The position numbers and the translations under genes were made by a program. Under the pieces are notes generated by a model. It saw nothing but the letters and a program-made list of their open reading frames with translations, was not told the DNA's origin and did not search any database. 64,000 bases of DNA, taken from the NCBI GenBank assembly GCA_016219985.1, contig JACRJO010000015.1, forward strand, positions 116,051-180,050, read 5' to 3'. The DNA is from Sphingobacteriales bacterium (lineage in GTDB: Bacteria > Bacteroidota > Bacteroidia > Chitinophagales > Chitinophagaceae). Positions 51,901 through 58,301 of this stretch are shown here, in pieces (within the stretch, counting starts at the first letter, position 1; each line of letters opens with the position of its first letter).

Positions 51901-54104
51901 CCGATGCACAAACCGAATACCACCGCATACTGGAAAAGATAAACGCCGTATCAACCGGTATTACTATTTCTCCAATTGATGTAATCATAAAAAAAATCAA
52001 AGCTGCCGGTTATAGCGTTGCGGAAGTAACAGGCCGCAAATTTGAAATGCAGCTCAACTGGAAAGGCAGTAAGGCTTTGATACTTGCCCGAAAGCGTATC
52101 AATACCAATGATGCTTTTCGTCAGTTTAATAACAATGAAGTGGATGTGCTGATGATTAACCAATCCGGAAGCACCGGTGCATCCGCTCATGCTATCCCTA
52201 CGGCCAAAGTACCCAAAGAGGAAGTGAAGCAACGGGTGATGATCGTGCTGCAGGCCGAACTGGATATTAATACCGAAGTCCAGAAACGGGGACGTATCAA
52301 CCGCACCGGGCAAATCCTGAAACCTATTTACGATTATGTGACTTCTGCCATACCTGCGGAAAAGCGGCTCATGATGATGCTTCAAAAGAAGTTGAAATCA
52401 CTCGATGCAAACACCACTTCCAATCAGAAACAATCCACCAAGATTTTGGATGTGCCAGATTTTCTGAATAAATACGGTGATAAGATTGTAAAAGATTATT
52501 TGCTGGAAAATAAAGAAGTGAATGACCTGCTCGATGATCCCCTGCATTTGAAAAACTCGAAGGCTGACAGCGGCAGTAATGAATCGCAAACCCTGGAAGA
52601 TGCAGCGCATAAAGTATCTGGCCGGGTGGCCGTGCTATCCACTAAAATGCAACAGGATTTTTACAATGAGATTGCCGAACGATACAATGACTACGTGGAG
52701 TACCTGAAACAAATTGGCGACTATGACCTCGAAGTAGAAGCCATGAACCTGGAAGCAGAAACGGTTTCAGCAAAGGTGATAAAAATGGGCAGGGGAAGTG
52801 ACAGTGCGTTTGGGGAAGACAGTACGCTGGAAACCGTCCGGGCAAATGTGCTGAAAAAGCCTTTCACTAAAACGGAACTGGAAAACCTGATTAATGAATC
52901 CCTGAAAGGCAAAGACCCCCAGAAATTACAAGATGAGATGATGGAAGAATACGAAGCATCGGTAGCGGACCGCCTGAAACTGGAGGAGACAGAAACCAAT
53001 ACCAAGTATGAGGAACTGATACGCAATATTCCCAATGAAAAGAAGATACAAAAGATACTTTCTAAACAAGGCGAAGGTGCCTGGAGGCAGGCAATCACAG
53101 AAAGAGAAAAAGAACTAACAGGAGCGAGGGATTTGCAGCTACAAAACCTGCACAAGACTTATTCAAACCGCAAGCAGTACCTGGAAAAGGCATTTCGGTT
53201 TTTTTATATCAGCCGCAATATCCGCTACCCAATTGAAACATATAATGGCGGCAATGAGCTGGTGCCTGCTGTGTTCCTGGGCTTTGTAATTGACCGGAAA
53301 AAGAAAAACCCTTACGCTCCATCAGCCATTAAGTTGCGCATAGCCATTGCAAACAGTTCCAAATACCTGGCTATTCCGGCTTCCTATTCAGAAGACATTA
53401 TGACTATTATTGGAGCCAGCGCTGATATATCGCAGCCCAGCATGAATGTACTGCTGCATGAGTGGGAGAAATACACCAAAGAAAATAATACCGACCGGCG
53501 CATCCGGCATATCATTACCGGAAACCTGTTACAGGCATTTTCCGACTTTAAGGGCAAGCTGGTGAGCTATACTACCCTGAACGGTGAAACCAAGAAGGGT
53601 ATCCTCATGCCGGAAAACTGGAATCCTGGCGAGCAGGTGCAGGATAAAGTGGTTGTACCCATTTTAAAAGCTGCACCCATTATTAAGTCCATAACCCAGA
53701 ACAGCCATATCGTTACCAATAACGGCTTATCGTTTTTCAGAACCGGGAATTATTTTAAAATGATTATTTCGGCATCCCGTTCACGAGGCGGCGATATATA
53801 TCTGGATAAAGAAATCCTGGAACTGGTAGAGAAAAACAACTTCGAGAAAGTATCAGATAAAATGGTGGCCATGCTGCCAGATAAAAATATGGACAAGCTG
53901 CTGGAGATACTGCAATCCCGGCATGGTTGTTCTGTAACCCTGCAATCCTACCAGTTGAAAGACCTGAAAGATGATGCAATCACCTACTCTAACAGGAAGC
54001 GCATTGAACTGCCTCCGGATGATGAAGAACCTCAAAACGAGGTAGCCATGCTGGAATTGGAAGCCGAAGCACTCGCCCTTGAACTTGAATTATTAGCCGC
54101 ATAA
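48921..54104 (+). CDS. Polyvalent protein: RadC/JAB + N6-methyltransferase + SBNO-type helicase
   Basis: At 1727 aa, this is the kind of multi-domain polyvalent protein known from phages and conjugative elements. Order: RadC-like JAB domain (about 25-165, AHNHPSGNLKPSRAD); DEGLLGLDGLNN motif; class I methyltransferase (FEPSAGNGLL about 286, NPPFGK about 346); SF2 helicase with GDQTGIGKG (about 600), DEAH (about 728), SATF (about 759) and RGRINRTGQ (about 1122), as in Strawberry-notch helicases; helical linker; C-terminal unknown region. It likely protects or remodels incoming DNA. All catalytic motifs look intact. Confidence 0.88.
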   Translation: MNYSTVPEIVLGETPEIDVPELAVSYTRSGKRLFGKITSSKDAADFIRDSFGEGQVELQEQFIVLYLNQANEIIGYYKHSKGAINATVADIRIVLATALKALAVSMVIAHNHPSGNLKPSRADEQLTDKIKQSSTLMDVKLLDHIIVTRDGYYSFADEGLLGLDGLNNKEQFFVSAVERDLATKKEHNKISLEKLAASFGITDKNEVKELTELAIVNRARLLAHSEGTVKERFQRIVELYYAQVNLSHRTSQSILLQQYSTPAPIGYLAGVFCEIDKLQFNGGFAFEPSAGNGLLTIAAKPERVYVNELDSFRNHNLKTQGFANLWNRDATKPFFDVQRNFKAVMTNPPFGKMETEVMFDTFPIKPLEHVMALRALDCMADDGRAAIIIGGHTTWDAKGRITSGKNRIFFNYLYSRYYVADVINIDGHKLYSRQGTSFDVRLILINGRKPEASGAAPVFNPDKDVVVKTFEDLFDRVMDAMETNQNPAMKTFTIKQHLEKEATALMKLFQDETLAAPYEPASESCVVLNTQVPDSMAFETREALLSIKGEVGGDIDNFVRHRLKYPNKTALCKVLSAEQIDAVAMAIYNIEARGQGMIIGDQTGIGKGRVAAAMIRYAVNQGVKPVFLTEKANLFSDIYRDLSAIGSGHLKPFIVNGRESKTDIKDEDGEVIYQAPAAPEQERIIELREIPAGYQFVVATYSQFNSPEKKPEKPNFLRAIAEDNIFILDEAHNSSGSSNTGEFLQGVVAKTKGVVFLSATFAKRPDNMPIYAMKTSIADCNMSKEDLVEAITRGGVALQEVLSSQLVAEGQMVRRERSFEGVEVNYLSLDTKTEEHRAIADNITEILRDIIAFQSNFVDTQVEELDKIAVAEGKEVELREGTSQAGVDNQPYFSKVFQVINQMLFSLKAEAVAEQAIKRLKEGKKPVIAFASTMGSFIESMENEHGTPVGDGDTINADFSEVLKRGLEGVLRYSEKDVDGNSIHKKFEISEFPPDAQTEYHRILEKINAVSTGITISPIDVIIKKIKAAGYSVAEVTGRKFEMQLNWKGSKALILARKRINTNDAFRQFNNNEVDVLMINQSGSTGASAHAIPTAKVPKEEVKQRVMIVLQAELDINTEVQKRGRINRTGQILKPIYDYVTSAIPAEKRLMMMLQKKLKSLDANTTSNQKQSTKILDVPDFLNKYGDKIVKDYLLENKEVNDLLDDPLHLKNSKADSGSNESQTLEDAAHKVSGRVAVLSTKMQQDFYNEIAERYNDYVEYLKQIGDYDLEVEAMNLEAETVSAKVIKMGRGSDSAFGEDSTLETVRANVLKKPFTKTELENLINESLKGKDPQKLQDEMMEEYEASVADRLKLEETETNTKYEELIRNIPNEKKIQKILSKQGEGAWRQAITEREKELTGARDLQLQNLHKTYSNRKQYLEKAFRFFYISRNIRYPIETYNGGNELVPAVFLGFVIDRKKKNPYAPSAIKLRIAIANSSKYLAIPASYSEDIMTIIGASADISQPSMNVLLHEWEKYTKENNTDRRIRHIITGNLLQAFSDFKGKLVSYTTLNGETKKGILMPENWNPGEQVQDKVVVPILKAAPIIKSITQNSHIVTNNGLSFFRTGNYFKMIISASRSRGGDIYLDKEILELVEKNNFEKVSDKMVAMLPDKNMDKLLEILQSRHGCSVTLQSYQLKDLKDDAITYSNRKRIELPPDDEEPQNEVAMLELEAEALALELELLAA

Positions 54105-54115
54105 AAATCTACCCT

Positions 54116-55597
54116 ATGATTACAATAGATAACTATTTCAATAAAGTAAATACACTTGATTTTTCTTCTTTTCCTGATGCGCTCAAAAAGGGCCATGAGT
54201 TTGTAACCAAAGCAACTGCCAATGGTTCAAGCTGGGTATCTTATCATTCCAGTGAGGCGATTAAAAAGACAGTTGACATATATCTTTCCAAATTGAATGA
54301 GTTTGTAAGCAGTAATACCAAAGCTGAAAAGAAACAAACGAAAAAAGAAAAGCAACGGCAAGAGCATCATGAGATCATTCAGGAAACTATGCGCAGGCAA
54401 GGCATAACACCTAAAGAAAAGGCTGCACCAAAAGCAAAAGATAAACAACCCTTGCCACAGCCTCAGATGGTGGAGCGCATTCCCGAAGAACTGCGTTTTA
54501 TCCGCCGTTTTGTTAACCTGAATGACAAGACAAAAACGAAAGAAGATATACTGCGATTTATAAACTCGCTGCAAAAAGCCATCGTAGAAAAACGCATCCG
54601 TAAAACTTCCACCTATGCCGAGCAGATACGCTATATCCAGGGTAAGCTGATAGAAGTGTATAACAGCATGAAGGGCAAAATTCACCTGGAATTAAAACCT
54701 GATACTTTAGAGAAAATGAAGGTTTTGGTGAAAGAAGAAAAAGTCATGCCGTCTGTGAATTTCATCAAAGCATATATTAACATGAACGGCAAACCGGGCA
54801 TGAAGAAAAAGGCTGATGGTTTATTGAAACGTATTACCCGGATGGTAGATAAGAAATTAATACCGGCAAATGACCCGTACATGAATGAGCTAATTAGCAT
54901 CACTAAAAACCTGGAAAGCTTTCTGGATGATCCCACCCAAAAAGCACTTTCCATTGAGCGGAACAAACTGAACGGCCTGGAGGGTATTTTAGGTTGCGCC
55001 TGCAATCAACTGAACGGGATTGACGAAAAACCCGCCATCATGAACAGCATGGATTTTGCCAACCTGCAGTTTGAGACGATTGGCCTGAAAGGTAAATGGC
55101 TGGAATTGATTGGAGATCCTTCTGCCAATTTCACAGCAATGGTCTTCGGCAAGCCCAAGATGGGTAAATCCTACCTGTGCATTGATTTTGCCGGTTACCT
55201 GGCCCGAAACCACGGAAAAGTACTTTATGTGGCCAAGGAAGAAGGGCTGGATATGACCCTCCAAAAGAAATTAAACGATAAGGATGTGGCGCATCCGAAC
55301 CTTTATGTGGCCTCAGTACTGCCTGAGAACCTTGCACTCTATGATTTTATCTTCCTGGACAGCGTAAATAAACTGGGGCTGACCCCGGAAGATTTAAGCA
55401 GGCTGAAAGCCTTTAATCCTTCCAAGTCATTCATTTTCATATTCCAGACTACCAAAATGGGGGCTTTCCGGGGAGCGAATACCTTCCAGCATGACGTGGA
55501 CGTGGTGATAGAAGTACCGGAAAGAGGAAAGGCGGTGCAGATGGGGAGATTTAATCAAGGGGGTGAGATTGATATATTCTCTAAGTATTCTCCTTAA
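54116..55597 (+). CDS. RecA/DnaB-like P-loop ATPase with helical N-terminus
   Basis: A 493-aa protein. Residues about 1-280 are basic and helical; KLNGLEGILGCACNQLNGID (about 283-302) carries the module motif twice. The C-terminal domain has Walker A GKPKMGKS (about 344-351), then VLYVAKEEGLDMTLQKKLND and Walker B LYDFIFLDSVN, as in RecA/RadA/DnaB-like ATPases (RepA-like). It could be a helicase or DNA-packaging motor; it is not an FtsK/HerA type. It is last in the plus-strand module and follows the helicase gene by 11 bp. Confidence 0.8.
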   Translation: MITIDNYFNKVNTLDFSSFPDALKKGHEFVTKATANGSSWVSYHSSEAIKKTVDIYLSKLNEFVSSNTKAEKKQTKKEKQRQEHHEIIQETMRRQGITPKEKAAPKAKDKQPLPQPQMVERIPEELRFIRRFVNLNDKTKTKEDILRFINSLQKAIVEKRIRKTSTYAEQIRYIQGKLIEVYNSMKGKIHLELKPDTLEKMKVLVKEEKVMPSVNFIKAYINMNGKPGMKKKADGLLKRITRMVDKKLIPANDPYMNELISITKNLESFLDDPTQKALSIERNKLNGLEGILGCACNQLNGIDEKPAIMNSMDFANLQFETIGLKGKWLELIGDPSANFTAMVFGKPKMGKSYLCIDFAGYLARNHGKVLYVAKEEGLDMTLQKKLNDKDVAHPNLYVASVLPENLALYDFIFLDSVNKLGLTPEDLSRLKAFNPSKSFIFIFQTTKMGAFRGANTFQHDVDVVIEVPERGKAVQMGRFNQGGEIDIFSKYSP

Positions 55598-55625
55598 AAC
55601 CTTCATTTTGGTCTTGTTTATTTTG

Positions 55626-56135
55626 CTACATTGCAAAAGCAATCACTACAACAACCAATAAGATAATAAGAATTATTGTACCTGTCTTCTTAAAGCCCTT
55701 GTTATCTGAGATCACCCCTAATAAATAGATTGCAGCACCAGTTGTAGCCACTCCAGTACCAATAGCAGCAACTTGTCTACTAATGCCTTCACCATTTAAC
55801 ACCCAATTTTTAAAATGCTCGCAATTATTAAAAACCAGATTATAGGCTTTTTCGCCAATTCGATCTAATGCCCGTTTTACAGCATTCTTTCTTTGATAGT
55901 GATTGCCATTGAAACGCTCTACATTTGTTACCTGGTAGCGCTTTACAAATTCAGAAAGTTTTTCTCTAGTTAGTATTTGTATGCCATCGGAAATATTGGC
56001 AATAAATTCCGGAAAGCCGTTTCTAGTTCCAAGGTAAACTGCATAATGCTTTGGAAAACCCGCTTGAGGGCAAACTAATTCTACGGCATCAGCGGCCTTC
56101 AAATTATTTAATCTAATAAATTGTGTCAATGTCAT
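55626..56135 (-). CDS. LRAT/NlpC-P60-like protein with C-terminal membrane anchor
   Basis: About 169 aa from Met at 56135 (a longer frame would overlap the upstream gene). It matches the LRAT-like branch of NlpC/P60: His30 in KHYAVYLGTRNG and the NCEHF motif (104-108, catalytic Cys105). In eukaryotic HRASLS/LRAT proteins this motif gives phospholipase/acyltransferase activity. Two TM helices follow (about 120-140 and 148-168). Together with the 96-aa protein 7 bp upstream it forms a minus-strand pair. A membrane-lipid effector role is inferred. Confidence 0.75.
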   Translation of the reverse strand: MTLTQFIRLNNLKAADAVELVCPQAGFPKHYAVYLGTRNGFPEFIANISDGIQILTREKLSEFVKRYQVTNVERFNGNHYQRKNAVKRALDRIGEKAYNLVFNNCEHFKNWVLNGEGISRQVAAIGTGVATTGAAIYLLGVISDNKGFKKTGTIILIILLVVVVIAFAM

Positions 56136-56142
56136 AGTGTAA

Positions 56143-56433
56143 TTATTTACCAGCTTGATAAAATACAAACAAAGCCAATGAAAGCATTAAGCCACTAGAT
56201 CTTTCAGTCTCTCTTTTTGAGTTAAGTAGCTTAGTGGCTGCGATCATTCCGCTATGCACAATAAATTCCGCTGCATCGTCGTCCATACTTTTAGAATTAA
56301 AGAAATTTTTAAACCCATGCGCTGTTCTTAAACTAACTGTTCGTCCAGATGTATCACCAAAAAATTGGTTTAATCCTTTAGACACATCTGTCAAAACTCC
56401 ATAGTTTGATTTTATTTGTTTTAAACTATTCAT
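56143..56433 (-). CDS. Small hypothetical protein
   Basis: A 96-aa protein with an acidic middle (SKSMDDDAAEFIVHSGMIAA) and a hydrophobic C-terminus (LMLSLALFVFYQAG). It lies upstream of the LRAT-like gene and may be its partner. Unknown family. Confidence 0.6.
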   Translation of the reverse strand: MNSLKQIKSNYGVLTDVSKGLNQFFGDTSGRTVSLRTAHGFKNFFNSKSMDDDAAEFIVHSGMIAATKLLNSKRETERSSGLMLSLALFVFYQAGK

Positions 56434-56487
56434 TTTACAAAACTAAAACAGGCTAGAAATAAAAAATGCGACTTTTATCGCAAAATT

Positions 56488-57096
56488 TCAATTTGATTTT
56501 TTTCGCATTAACCTTGACAAAGCATTTCTATTCATGCCCAAATATGAACATAAGTATTGTATTTTGACCCTATTCGCAAGTTCAGGATAACTTCTTTGAA
56601 AATCTTCTAGCCGTTCTTTGCCATTCATCGCTTGTAGCTGATGTATTCTTTGTAACGCTAGGATGTAACTTTCTTCTGCCAATTGTCTCCCAATCCTATT
56701 CATTTCCGGTATTTCATTGTATAAATCTTCGAGGTCATCCCGACTTATAGTAGTTAAATAAGAATCTTCTAACGCTTCAATAGTTTCATTCGATTTCTTA
56801 CCTGAATAAAAACTTTCAAAGCTTGCAACTATAATGTTTCTGGGGGAGTAGTAAAATCTTGAAATAATCTCCTGAATAGAATCTGACTTTTCATATTTAG
56901 CTGCAAGTAAGCCGTCAATCAAAATACCTAGCTTATCAGCTCTTTTACCAGCTTGACTAAATACTTCTCCCTTTTTCAGTTTTAAAGGACTAAGCACAGA
57001 AATTATTTTTTCAATATTGTGAGTAGCAATTCCATTTTTACCCAATAAAGCTTTTATCGGATCGAGAGAATTTTGCAGGTTTTTTTTTGAAATCAT
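56488..57096 (-). CDS. Crp/Fnr-family regulator
   Basis: A 202-aa protein with an N-terminal cNMP-binding-like beta-roll (KLKKGEVFSQAGKRADKLGI, LIDGLLAAKYEK) and a short C-terminal winged HTH (IQYLCSYLGMNRNALSRLMR). Bacteroidota members of this type often have degenerate ligand sites. It is divergent from the ubiquitin-like operon, with the promoter between them, so it may regulate it. Confidence 0.85.
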   Translation of the reverse strand: MISKKNLQNSLDPIKALLGKNGIATHNIEKIISVLSPLKLKKGEVFSQAGKRADKLGILIDGLLAAKYEKSDSIQEIISRFYYSPRNIIVASFESFYSGKKSNETIEALEDSYLTTISRDDLEDLYNEIPEMNRIGRQLAEESYILALQRIHQLQAMNGKERLEDFQRSYPELANRVKIQYLCSYLGMNRNALSRLMRKKSN

Positions 57097-57159
57097 TTTT
57101 AAAAAATACCAGACTGTAGTTAAATATTCAGGCTAGCTATTTCAATATTACTAAATATA

Positions 57160-57192
57160 TTGGGATTATTTTAAACTATTTTGGTATATTTG
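57160..57192 (+). promoter_or_regulatory. Promoter of the MBL/E2-E1-JAB operon
   Basis: TTG (57160-57162) and TATATTTG (57185-57192) are 22 bp apart, matching the Bacteroidota TTG-N(about 19-23)-TAnnTTTG promoter. ATG follows at 57210. Confidence 0.65.
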
Positions 57193-57209
57193 CTAAAATT
57201 TAAGGCAAA

Positions 57210-58301
57210 ATGACAGTCGCTGAAAAAATAATAAAGCCAACAAAGGCTGGAGTATTTAGGACAATTTTCCTTTATACTGGTCAGGGCGAATCCACTCTGT
57301 TAGTAATTCCTACAGGTACTAACGTAGGAGACTATATGTATGTTTTAGTGGATTGTGACAGAGATAAAGAGCCGAATGAGATTGATCTGGTAGATATGTT
57401 CAATGATCTTTTTAAAACAAATGGAAAGCTGAGTACATTTATTAATACCCATCCTCATAATGACCATATCGGCGGTATTAAGGATGTCTATGATGAAATT
57501 GGGTTTACAGAAGTATGGCACTCCAATCATAAGCCTGGCGGTAAGCATAAGGAAAAATTTAAGGACTTTCAATATGTAGTAGATAAAGTTGGAAAAAAGA
57601 ATGAATACTTCCTATTAGGGACGAATGACCTAAATAAAATAAGAACTTCAGGTGATAAAGAAGTCATAAAAATGCTTGGATTAATAGATTTTCAGGTTTT
57701 ATCTCCTGCTGAATATCTCTGCGATGATATAGAGGATGCTGATGCAGATGAACGCAATGCCAGAATCCATGAGCAATGCGGAGTAATCAAATTTACTTAC
57801 GGCAAGGATGCAAAAAGTATAATGATTACTGGTGATTCAGATAAAAAAGCCTGGAAAGAACACATTACTGATTACCACAAAGACAATTTGCCTGCAATTA
57901 TATTGAGTGCAAGCCATCACGGGTCAAGAACTTTTTTCAAGGAAGACAAGGATGACAAAGATGTTTATGAAACACATATTGAACATATCAAACCAACTTA
58001 TCTTATTGTGAGCGCCCCTAAACAAGAAGATAGCCCTCATGAACATCCTCATGACGATGCAATGGAATTGTATAAAAAACACGTAGATGAAGATGGCATA
58101 TTTCATTTAGGTTCTGCACCTTACTCTGTCATTGTTGATATTGACGATAAAGGAAACATAGATGTGAAGACAGATGTAGAATTGATAGAAGCCTATGGCA
58201 AAAGTGATGATGGTGGTAATAATAATAATGATGGTGACAAAGCCAGAAACATTTACATCGGCTCACAAACTTCAAGGATTGACAACAAACCGATGGGATA
58301 A
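57210..58301 (+). CDS. Metallo-beta-lactamase-fold protein with C-terminal glycine tail
   Basis: A 363-aa ComEC/Rec2-like metallo-beta-lactamase-fold hydrolase: THPHNDHIGG (H-x-H-x-D-H, about 80-86), MITGDSD and ASHHGSRT ligands. The C-terminus is a flexible DDGGNNNNDGD linker and a tail ending in DNKPMG. The terminal single Gly resembles modifiers or substrates of E1/E2 conjugation (as the CD-NTase C-terminus in type II CBASS). The TAA overlaps the ATG of the E2-E1-JAB gene. Nucleic acid or cyclic-nucleotide hydrolysis is possible; the substrate is unknown. Confidence 0.85.
   Translation: MTVAEKIIKPTKAGVFRTIFLYTGQGESTLLVIPTGTNVGDYMYVLVDCDRDKEPNEIDLVDMFNDLFKTNGKLSTFINTHPHNDHIGGIKDVYDEIGFTEVWHSNHKPGGKHKEKFKDFQYVVDKVGKKNEYFLLGTNDLNKIRTSGDKEVIKMLGLIDFQVLSPAEYLCDDIEDADADERNARIHEQCGVIKFTYGKDAKSIMITGDSDKKAWKEHITDYHKDNLPAIILSASHHGSRTFFKEDKDDKDVYETHIEHIKPTYLIVSAPKQEDSPHEHPHDDAMELYKKHVDEDGIFHLGSAPYSVIVDIDDKGNIDVKTDVELIEAYGKSDDGGNNNNDGDKARNIYIGSQTSRIDNKPMG

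Noticed and set aside
37313..55597. Tailed prophage
   Set aside because: No large terminase, portal, HK97-like capsid, tail tube, tape measure or baseplate protein can be seen despite the amidase and other lytic-like genes.
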